DNA from: Sclerurus mexicanus
Lineage: Eukaryota > Chordata > Aves > Passeriformes > Furnariidae
Direction: 5' to 3'
DNA length: 64,000 nt
NCBI GenBank assembly: GCA_013396755.1
Contig: VWZF01005690.1
Location: 64,643 to 128,642 of the forward strand
Shown piece after piece: positions 56,132 through 64,000 of the stretch. Below the pieces are notes generated by a model, which was not told the origin of the DNA, did not search any database, and worked only from the letters and a program-made list of their open reading frames with translations. Within the stretch, counting starts at the first letter, position 1, and each line of letters starts with the position of its first letter. A program made the position numbers and the translations under genes.

Positions 56132-58675
56132 GTGAGTCCCCAGGCAGTGACGTCCCCCTGGAGGGGCCACTGGAACATCCTCCATCCCTTCCCATCCCAT
56201 ATGGACCCCAACCCCAGCTCTGCTCCCTGCCCTGCACCATTGTCACCCCCAAACCCCAGCTCTGCCTCGTCCTCTGCCTGGAGTTGCCCTGGGCAGCTGG
56301 GCCTCCCCTAATGCAGGAGCTGGGAGGGCAGGACAGTTGTTCCCCCTCACTTCTGGGATCCCTGTTGTCATCCCCCTTTTGATGTGTGTCAGTGGTGCCC
56401 CAGGGTCTGACCTGGCTGCCTGTGCCTCCCACCCAGGTGAATCTCAGGGGTTTGACCCCCGACATGATCCTGCAGATGCTGCAGCCAGAAGGGGCCCAGC
56501 GCATCCTCAGGGACACGGATGAGCTCTCCACGCTCCACAATGCCTCCTACCACCTCCTCGCTGGCTCTGTGTCACCCCAAAAAAGTGAGTGCTTCGGGGC
56601 CCCTGGCCTGAGCAGGGCTCTGGGTTTGTACATCTGTCCCATCACAGCTGCGTGTCCCAGCTGCTGCCGGGGCAGGGAGGGGCTGTGTCCACCCTGTTGG
56701 GGTGGGAGACCTGCCAGCACCTGGTGACCTCCTCCCTGGCCAGCCTTTGCCACTCTGGGGGATGCAGGGGTAGGGGGTCCCTATGTTCCAAGCGTGGTCC
56801 ATGTTTCTGCGCCTTGGCACTGGGGTGACTGCAGGCATTTTGGGTTTCCCAGACCTCTGTGGGGAAGGTGGCGGAGATCCTGTTGCCCTGGGGTTGAGGT
56901 TCTTGTGGAGGTGGTGGATCTGGAGCACTTGGACAAGCTCAGTGTGGGAGATGTGGGCCAAGCTCTTGGGCAGGTGCACAAAGAACAGTTCCCATGCAAA
57001 CTTCACAGGAAGGAGCTTGTGGCAGCCCCACATGAGGCTGTGCTGGAACCAGCACATGGACGGTGCTACACAGACCAGTAGCAAGAGAAGCTGAACCAGT
57101 GCAGCCACTGCTGGGCTGTGGGGAGGGTAGGACTGATGCCTCATCCCACAGTGGGTGCACCTCCACGAGGTTCAGAGTAGGGCACACTGCCAGGAGGTGC
57201 AGCCATCCCAAGAAGTCGTTCCTGCCCTGTACATTCTGCACTGTTACTTCTCTGAGTCTGGCTTTTTAAGGCGTTTTTACCCAAGTATTCTTCAGAGGAG
57301 CCCCTGCTTCCTCTTCCCATCCTCTCCCTGCCATTTGGGCCCCTTCTGAGACACTGGGGGCTTCAGCTTCACAAAGGACCCACCATCCTTGGACATGGGG
57401 CTATAAATAGAATAACTGTGTGGGCTGGCCACGGGAAGAGCTTTCTGAAGCCTCCTGCAGGGAAGACCCTTCACCACGGTGCATCCCAGGCCACCTCCCA
57501 GCCTGCTCACGCCTTCCCTTTGCTGTGCAGAATTCCTGGCCGTGGGGCTGGCGTCGGTGCAGCGGCCGCATGGCTTCTACCTGCCCGCCACGCTGCAGTC
57601 GCTGTTCAGCCAGTCCACAGAGCAGGAGCTGCGGGAGATGGTGGTGGTGGTGCACCTGGCCGACGTGGATCCCGGCTGGAACGTGCGCGTCGCCCTCAGC
57701 ATCGCCCAGAAGTTTGCTCGCCACATTCTGCTGGGTCGGCTCCTGCTCATCCACGCCCCGCAGGAGCTCTACCCCACCCTGGAGGGCCTCAAGAGAAACT
57801 ACAACGACCCCGAGGAGCGGGTGAGGTTCCGCTCCAAGCAGAACGTGGACTACGCTTTCCTGCTCGCCTTCGCCGCCAACCTCTCCTCCTACTACCTGAT
57901 GATCGAGGACGACGTGTGGTGTGCCAAGTCCTTCCTGACGGCCATCCGCAAGGCACTGGCTTCCCAGGAGGGCTCCAACTGGGCCACCCTGGAGTTCTCC
58001 AAGCTGGGCTACATCGGGAAGCTCTACCGCTCCAGTGACCTGCCTCGCCTGGCTCGCTTCCTCCTCCTCTTCTACCAGGAAATGCCCTGTGACTGGCTGC
58101 TGGTCCACTTCCGCCACCTGCTCACCCAGAAGGACGTCATCCGCTTCAAGCCGTCGCTTTTCCAGCACATGGGCCTCTACTCCTCCTTCCAGGGCACCAT
58201 CAACAGGCTGGAGGACGACGATTTCCAGGCCGACGCCTTGGACATTCCGGACAACCCTCCGGCGTCCTTGTACACCAGCATGGCCGTCTTTGAGCACTAT
58301 GAGCCCCTCAAGGCTTACAGCTCAGCAGAGGGGTATTTTTGGGGCAAGGACCCAGCAGCTGGCAGCGTCTTCTCCGTCGTTTTCCAGCAGCCAGCCCGCG
58401 TCAGCCGCGTGCGGGTGCGCACGGGCTCCGAGGAGCACCGGGGCGATTTCCTGCACGCGGGGGTGCTGGAGCTGGGCCGGCAGCGGCGCCACGATGGCCG
58501 GGACTGCTCCACCTACATCCCCGTGGGCACCTTCGAGAAGGGAACCTTGGATAGGCAGGGGCTGGACAGGGGCACCCCCGGCCCTGTGGAGTGTGTGAGG
58601 ATCCGGGTCACCCGGGCCCAGAGCGAGTGGCTCATCATCCAGAGCATCGACATCTGGACCACCCCGGGCACCTGA
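56018..58675 (+). CDS. MGAT4E: MGAT4-family GlcNAc-transferase, probably MGAT4E
   Basis: Exons 56018-56131, 56437-56584 and 57531-58675 join in phase to 468 residues. The protein looks like a type II Golgi enzyme: a short basic cytoplasmic tail (MRCSPKRS), a signal anchor at about 9-26 with a run of Leu, and a stem. Next comes a GT54 (GnT-IV) domain with FLAVGLASVQRPHGFYLPAT, the QNVDYAFLLAFAANLSSYYL block and the acidic EDDV motif (E213-D215), the expected metal/UDP-sugar site. After that come NWATLEFSKLGYIGKLY and a C-terminal region ending SEWLIIQSIDIWTTPGT. Possible N-glycosylation sites are NAS (73) and NLS (204). Family members add beta-1,4-GlcNAc to the alpha-1,3-mannose arm of N-glycans. 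Assignment to MGAT4E rests on recalled proximity of mouse Mgat4e to Tmem183a; MGAT4D is the main alternative. Activity is unproven. Confidence 0.85.
56069..56097. repeat. CTC/CCT trinucleotide repeat encoding Leu run
   Basis: About nine CTC triplets in a row encode the core of the membrane anchor of the MGAT4-like protein. Length changes in steps of three would lengthen or shorten the anchor without breaking the frame. Confidence 0.9.
56437..56584 (+). CDS. MGAT4E: MGAT4E-like exon 2
   Basis: CACCCAG acceptor and GTGAGT donor. Encodes the stem segment VNLRGLTPDMILQMLQ to HNASYHLLAGSVSPQK, ending one base into a Lys codon completed by exon 3. Confidence 0.85.
57531..58675 (+). CDS. MGAT4E: MGAT4E-like exon 3 (catalytic and C-terminal regions)
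   Basis: TGTGCAG acceptor. One uninterrupted exon encodes the whole GT54 catalytic domain and C-terminal domain (380 residues) with a TGA stop at 58673-58675. No frameshift or internal stop is present. Confidence 0.93.
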
Positions 58676-58759
58676 CCATGGACGGGGCAGGTTGTCAGAG
58701 CAGCTGGGTTTTGCTCTAAGAGGTCCTTTATTTTTCTCATTCCCTTTTTTTGATAAGGA

Positions 58760-58765
58760 ATTAAA
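58760..58765 (+). terminator. MGAT4E: MGAT4E-like polyadenylation signal (ATTAAA)
   Basis: ATTAAA, the commonest variant signal, lies 85 bases after the stop codon in a T-rich context. This suggests a very short 3' UTR. Confidence 0.6.
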
Positions 58766-58789
58766 TTATTGACTCCTGCTGGCGCTGTT

Positions 58790-60000
58790 GCATCTCCCAA
58801 GGGGTGGGAACTGCTGGTGTGGGATGTGGATGGGGTCGGGAGCAGTGCCCACCAGGATGTGCCCACTCGGGGAATGCCCCAGTGAGCAGTGGAGGGGAAG
58901 AGGCTTGGGAGCTCCAGGCTGGGCTGCAGAACACATTTCCTCCCAGGGAGGATGATGTACAGGACAAAGCTGATCAGTTAATTAACAAATCAAGTAATTA
59001 ATTGGCCAGTGGCATCTTTTGCAGCCTCTCCACATCATCCCCTCCCCTAAGGTTTCTAACTCACCAAAACTCCTGATTTCTACATGCATTTTTTTTCCTG
59101 CTCTCCTACCCCATTTCCAAGCTGCCCCTTCAGGGGAAGGTCTGGGGTTGCTGCTCACCAAATCCCTCACCTTCCAGGCCCCCGATCGGTGACCACCCAC
59201 GTCCCGGTGCTGAGCGAGGGGCTGCGGCCACCAGATGGACCCATCGCGCCGGCTCAGCCCAGCCCCAGCAGCGCCTCTCCCTCGAGGGAGGAAAAACATC
59301 AGTTGGCAGGGACCACACCCTGTGTCCATGAGGGATTCACACCGAGGGGGAAGGAGGACAAGGCAAGATGAGGTTTCTACAAGGGGGACAAAGGTCCAGA
59401 AGTGAGCACCAGGGAACAAGGACAGGTCAAGGAAAATGTGACCTCAGTATAACGTGAAGCTCGGGGTCCTTTTTAGCCTGTTTAGGTGCTGGAGGCTAAC
59501 TGGAGAACGAACACACAGGCCCCCAAAACCTTCTCTTGGGGTTTGTCCGGCAGGATCGTGATCACCATGGTCATAGACTGGACTGGATGATCTCAGCTGG
59601 GAGGGCTGGCTGCTGCTGGGCAGCTCCATCAGAACCTGTTTGCCCCAGCATGCAGGGGGGTGACCAGCACCTCTCCCAGTTGGGATTTTAGCAGCAGTCC
59701 CTCAGTTTCCATCAAACAAGGAATTCTGGTCGGCTTGGCCTTGCCATGAGACCGCTCAGAGCTGTCCAAGCTTGTGCCAGGCAGGACTGTGGTGTGCCTG
59801 TGTTCCAAGCCCAGCTCTCCTGGAGCAGGATGGTCACTGTCAGCACAGACCAGTGCCAGGGACACACCTGCAGTGCCCCAACACCCGAGTGCTGTCACCA
59901 CAGCTCTGGCTTGAGGTGGCATCAGCTCAGCTGCTGGGCACAGGGAGGCAGCTGGGGAGCCCAGGGCTGGAGTGATGGGATTTTTCCCTGAGAAAAAAGC
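58790..60000. other. Spacer between two convergent genes
   Basis: No gene recognised. The MGAT4-like gene ends on the left and TMEM9 ends on the right. A short CR1-like tail (GGACTGGATGATCTCAGCTG) sits near 59580. The rest is unique sequence with no notable structure. Confidence 0.6.
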
Positions 60001-60022
60001 CACCCAAGTAGTGGATCTTTGT

Positions 60023-60028
60023 TTTATT
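60023..60028 (-). terminator. TMEM9: TMEM9 polyadenylation signal (AATAAA)
   Basis: TTTATT on the + strand is AATAAA on the minus strand, about 1.0 kb beyond the TMEM9 stop codon. It is the only canonical signal I noticed downstream of TMEM9 on that strand before the neighbouring gene. Confidence 0.65.
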
Positions 60029-61028
60029 CAATACAGAGATGCTACACGATGAACTCCAGCACCTCCCTGATTTTCCAAATGTTCTCAGTGTGCACATCAC
60101 AGAATCACTTTGGTTTCTTCCACACAGCCCAAGTCTGGTCAGACATCTGAGTGCTCTGAGTGGCCTCAGTGTCCCCTTCCCAGGGCCCCAAGGCCCAGAC
60201 AAGTGTTTCCAGTGCTCCAGGAGAGCCTTTGCCCTGATTCTCTTGGACACATGCTCCTGCCCACACTGGGAGAGCACCAAGGCTCACCAGTGTGAGTACT
60301 AACAGAAAGGTTTTTACCCAGGAGGTTTTAATCCACTGCTAAAGCATGAAAAGATGTAAATATAAATCAGCATTTTACTTGTTGGACTCTTACTGGTGCA
60401 GGCACTAATTGGTTTGGTGATATTCACCTGCACAGAAACAAGCTGCAGTCTCAGCTACACCAGTGTAAACCTGGACAGACTCCACTGAAGTGTGGAAATC
60501 CCTCCATTTACACCTGGTAAACTGGAAGCAGCAGCTCAGGAACCCCCTCCTCTTCCTTCCAGTGCTGCACACGTGTCTCAGCACCACGACACCCAGTTAA
60601 CATCAGTAAACACTGGAGGAAGAGGAGGAGGAGGTGGCTGCTTCATCCTGGAGGAACATCACATAATTTATCCCACATCAACATGATCCCACTATTTTCA
60701 TCCCAGGAAGACTCAGGCAGCTCCCAGCACTCCGTACTGAGATCCCTGTCTCGATGCAGGGGGTGCTGATGGAGCCCTGGGAGTCTGACCAACCTCCACA
60801 TGCAGCCACAGGATCAGCACAGCCAGGCAGGGGAAGGAGCCTCTGGGCCAGGAGGGGAAGGGCAGGGGGCAGAACCAGAGGGGGCATTTGGGGTCTCGAT
60901 GGAGACGGTCACTCGGGAGGGCTCGAGCCTTCAGTCCAACGCCGCGGGTGTCCTGAGGGGGGTCACTGTCCATCTCGACCAGGAGCTGCCCCGCGCCCTG
61001 GGAAGTGGTGCCGAGGGCTCCCAGGGCT
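60029..61028 (-). other. TMEM9: TMEM9 3' UTR (inferred)
   Basis: Sequence between the TMEM9 stop and the AATAAA on the minus strand. It has no other gene or clear repeat, apart from a short purine-rich GAGGAAGAGGAGGAGGAGG run near 60615. Confidence 0.5.
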
Positions 61029-61178
61029 CTAACTCAGCATCTTGTGCCGGTCAAACACCGTCTTCCTCTGCTCCTGCACCTGCCGCTTCCAGCGCTGCTG
61101 CGCCCCCTCCACCCGCTCCAGCACCGTGTTGGCCCGCGCTCCTGCCGGGGTGGGCACCGCGGCCAAGGAGCGAGAGTC
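61029..61178 (-). CDS. TMEM9: TMEM9 exon 5 (coding part) with stop
   Basis: CCTTGCAG acceptor. Encodes DSRSLAAVPTPAGARANTVL then the conserved tail ERVEGAQQRWKRQVQEQRKT to HKMLS and a TAG stop (61029-61031 on the + strand as CTA). Confidence 0.95.
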   Translation of the reverse strand, partial: DSRSLAAVPTPAGARANTVLERVEGAQQRWKRQVQEQRKTVFDRHKMLS

Positions 61179-63905
61179 CTGCAAGGGAGAGACGTGGGAA
61201 TGCCACCCCAGCAGAGGGGGGCAGCTGACCCTGGCAGAAACTGCAACTCAGAGAGCAAGTCAAGGCTTGAGTTGTCCTCAGGAAGGACCTCATTTCCAGA
61301 GCTCAACACCAGCTCCTCTAACTCCTTGCTCCTGGGGAGCACCCGTGGCTCCAGTCCAGGAGAGGAACTGCACTAAGTCTAAGGCTCTGCCTGAAATCCA
61401 CTGCTCAGTCTGTGAACCACATCACCCCACTGAAACTGAGCCAGAGGTTGCTGTTGTGGCACACAAGCACCAAGGCCTATCCCAGAATCCAGCACACTGG
61501 ACTAAGATAGAGCTTGCCAAGCATTTACACCGTGCACCCAGACCTAACTCTGTATTATTGCTGTGGACCAGGGAGCAAACCCACAATTTTAGAGTACAAT
61601 TCAGCTCCTCCTCCAAAACCTCCTTTTTCAGCAGAGGGTGGTGAGGGATGGACTGTGCACACTGGAGCAGCTGCTTCTCACTTATATCAGAGTATGAAAG
61701 AATTGAGCCAAATAGTTTATACTTAAAGTACAAACAGGACTGATGAGCAGTCTGAGCCAGTGCTGAAATTGCATGAAATTCGTGCAGCAAGAAATTTGTC
61801 CTCCCCCAAAATGTGTATGTGTGAGAGAGAGATGCTCTCTCTTTACTGCTGGGTCCTGATCTTCCTGACCAAGATTTGTATGCCAGTGTCCCCCAAAAGA
61901 TGGGATTGGAATGAAATTCTGCTCTGGGGAGAAGCAGGAGGAACAGCAGCCTGGATACAACAGGGCCCAGCCCCAGAGCGGATCAGACAGCCCTTCAGAG
62001 GCTGCTCTTTTACACGTCTAAAAGATGTTTCAGCCAATACTTAAGCCCATCTTTCCCTGGAAGCTCAACACCACATAAGTCCACCTACAGCACTGCAAAA
62101 ACAGGATCTGTTTTGAGTTTGGTTCCATCTAGACAGATAGGCCAAATTCAGTCCCTTTGGTACAAAGCCACCCCCTGCCCCAGAGGACAGGGCTCATCTT
62201 GGGCTCCTTACCCAGAGCTTTGAATATTCCTTTTTCTTCAGCATGACCTGCATGGATTTGATCTAAGCGTTCCCTGGGTAGATGCCCACAAAGCTGCAGG
62301 GCTGGTCCCTCACTGCTTCCCTGTCACCCTTGTGCAGCACGTCCAGAGGCCCCCACGTGCCCCCTGCAGCCCTCACCTCGTTCTCCTCCTCGTTGTGCAG
62401 GGGCTGAGTGTAAGCGTCGGGCTTGCGGATCAGGGGGTCCACGAGCACCAGGAACGCCATGTACAGCAGCAGGGCCCCCACCACGGACAGGTAAATGATG
62501 ATGATCACCTGCAGGCAAGGACAGCACCACAGGGAAAGGACCAGCAGTGTGGGCAAGAAGCACCACAGGAAAGTCCTCTGCAGCTGCCTCTCTGATCTCT
62601 TGTTCTCTGTTTGCTCATGAGTCTCCTGCCCTTGCCAGGAGGCTGAGGCTGTGCTGTCACTGCACAGACTGTGCTGACCACTGACCCACTGTGCCAGCTG
62701 AGGGCACGTGAGAGGACTGGTACAAGATGGGTCCCTGCTCAGAGCTGCCTGGCACTGTCACAGTCCCCAGCAAGAAGACCGTGTTCCTGTGGAGCTGCTG
62801 GCTGCCAGGAACATTCCTGACTTGGACACAGAAATCACAGAATTGATTAGGTGAGAAAAGACCTCTGAGATCATTGAGTCCGACCTGTGACCAATCCCTA
62901 CCTTGTCACCCAGCCCAGAGCACTGAGTGCCACATCCAGTCATTCCTTGGACACCTCCAGGGACGCTGACGCCACCACCTCCCTGGGCAGCCCCTTCCAG
63001 TATCAAATCACCCTTTCTGTGAAGAATTTCTTCCTAATGTCCAACCTAAACCTCCTCTGGTGCAGCTTGATACTATGTCCTCTTGTCCTGCTGCTGGTTG
63101 TCTGGGAGGAGAGCCCAATCCCCACCCGGCTCCAACCTCCTTTCAGGGAGTTGTAAAGAGTGAGCTGCTGGCACTGCCCCTGTGTACTCGCTGTGACAGT
63201 TTGATTTTCCTTCTGGGCTCTTCTACAGGAACCCCCAGTGCAGCAGTGCCTGGGCTGGCATGGCATGGCCAGGAGGAGGAGACAGGCACGGGGAGTGCCC
63301 CGCAGTTACCTTGATGGTGGTGGTGCTGCGCTCCTCGTACTTGCACTCACAGAGCAGGCAATAGGCCTCCACGTCATTGCCAGGGACCGGCATGGGCTCC
63401 ACCACGTGCAGGCAGTTGCTGCAGGAGAAACAAACCACGATCGACAGCGGGACAAGGTGACACCAGTGCTCTGTGCAAGGACACTGGGGTGACTTTGTGT
63501 GTGTCCCAGCTTTCCCATGATGATGCTGATCCAGTTTTAAGAGCTTCTCACAGCTCAGCTAGTCCTGGGATAGACTGTCCAAGTGCCTTTTGCAAGGATG
63601 CAGTGCAGGTGAGAGGGACTGGAGGGTACACTCTACATCTGCCAGATTCCTTCATTTGTGTTCAAAACTGCCCCTGGCCTGGAGTGAACATCACCCACCA
63701 CAGCTCTCTCTGCAAACATATGGGCAGGGAACTGCTGCCTTAGCAGCACCTGGGAGCTCTGGAGCGTTGGTGGCTTTCATGGACTGACCCCTCAGGCTTC
63801 AAGCCCGACTCACCAGTCCTTCTGTGACACATTCTTGTTGTAGATGTGCCCGCTGATGTTCCGGTACGGGGGGCAGATGCACTTGCAGCGAATGTCCTCC
63901 GAGCT
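61029..63905 (-). CDS. TMEM9: TMEM9, transmembrane protein 9 (first coding exon missing)
   Basis: Minus-strand exons 63814-63905, 63310-63418, 62377-62508 and 61029-61178 join in phase to 160 residues ending HKMLS and TAG. In order: a luminal Cys-rich part (SSEDIRCKCICPPYRNISGH; NKNVSQKDCNCLHVVEPM; EAYCLLCECKYEERS) with two N-glycosylation sites (NIS, NVS), one membrane helix (IIIIYLSVVGALLLYMAFLV), then a cytosolic tail with DPLIRKPDAYTQPL and NTVLERVEGAQQRW. PDAYT and the 49-residue tail match TMEM9 and differ from TMEM9B. TMEM9 is a type I protein of late endosomes/lysosomes, linked to V-ATPase assembly and to CLC transporters. The signal-peptide exon should lie just right of 64000. Confidence 0.96.
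62377..62508 (-). CDS. TMEM9: TMEM9 exon 4 (membrane helix)
   Basis: CCTGCAG acceptor and GTGAGG donor. Encodes 44 residues: the transmembrane helix, DPLIRKPDAYTQPL and HNEEENE. Confidence 0.95.
62826..63166 (-). mobile_element. CR1 LINE fragment in TMEM9 intron 3
   Basis: Antisense on the + strand, hence in the same orientation as TMEM9. It runs from AAATCACAGAATTGATTAGG through GAAAAGACCTCTGAGATCAT, TTGGACACCTCCAGGGACGC, AAGAATTTCTTCCTAATGTC and CTTGATACTATGTCCTCTTG to CCTCCTTTCAGGGAGTTGTA. This is a fairly well preserved CR1 3' half, about 145 bases from TMEM9 exon 3. Confidence 0.92.
63310..63418 (-). CDS. TMEM9: TMEM9 exon 3
   Basis: CTCCTGCAG acceptor and GTAACT donor. Encodes CNCLHVVEPMPVPGNDVEAY to CKYEERSTTTIK, the second half of the Cys-rich luminal domain. 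Confidence 0.95.
63814..63905 (-). CDS. TMEM9: TMEM9 exon 2
   Basis: CCCCACAG acceptor and GTGAGT donor on the minus strand. Encodes SSEDIRCKCICPPYRNISGH to NVSQKD and two bases of a Cys codon. Confidence 0.94.
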
Positions 63906-64000
63906 CTGTGGGGGCAGAGGAGCAGATGAGGGAGGGAACACACAGTTCTGCCACTCTCACCACCCCAGGGTGGGACCAGGCTGAACTGTTCTCTGGGACA

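Noticed and set aside
57401..58297. 298-residue minus-strand frame opposite the MGAT4-like exon
   Set aside because: It is the antisense shadow of a GC-rich coding exon; the plus strand clearly encodes the GT54 domain.

Overview
The window looks like bird nuclear DNA. It has split genes with GT/AG introns, GC-rich minisatellite-laden intergenic DNA, many truncated CR1-type LINE copies in both orientations, and vertebrate protein sequences. The dense, GC-rich, short-gene layout fits an avian microchromosome. In humans the same genes map to chromosome 1q32, from memory. No bacterial operons, CRISPR arrays, tRNAs or rRNAs were seen.

Layout: (1) 1-7210, minus strand: the first coding exon of PPFIA4 (liprin-alpha-4) at 4377-4613, with intron 1 running off the left edge. 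A 1474-base block holding this exon and its CpG-rich 5' region is present twice in tandem (4262-5735 and 5737-7210), joined by a single N, probably a haplotype duplication made by the assembler. (2) 7211-34360: no protein-coding exon recognised. It holds CR1 fragments, a triplet-phased CAT/CCA/CAA repeat, several CpG-rich clusters, and G-rich tandem repeats from 31.9 kb onward. Sampled base skew (A>T and C>G on the + strand) suggests much of it is transcribed leftward, perhaps as a 5' extension of PPFIA4. (3) 35016-48233, plus strand: TMEM183A, complete in eight coding exons (357 residues); its start lies directly beside minisatellites and assembly gaps. (4) 48333-55992: no recognised gene; the strand skew there favours G and T. 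(5) 56018-58675, plus strand: an MGAT4-family (GT54) N-acetylglucosaminyltransferase in three coding exons (468 residues), probably MGAT4E. (6) 61029-63905, minus strand: TMEM9, lacking only its first coding exon, which lies beyond the right edge.

The proteins do not form one pathway. PPFIA4 is a synaptic or scaffold protein, TMEM183A a poorly understood membrane protein with an F-box-like segment, the MGAT4-like enzyme a Golgi glycosyltransferase, and TMEM9 a late-endosome/lysosome protein. PPFIA4 and TMEM183A are head to head; the MGAT4-like gene and TMEM9 are convergent. No wholly new system was found. The best leads are the false-duplication call, the probable long 5' extension of PPFIA4, the intact MGAT4E-like gene, the altered gene order, and a cluster of three GATA-type motifs in TMEM183A intron 2.
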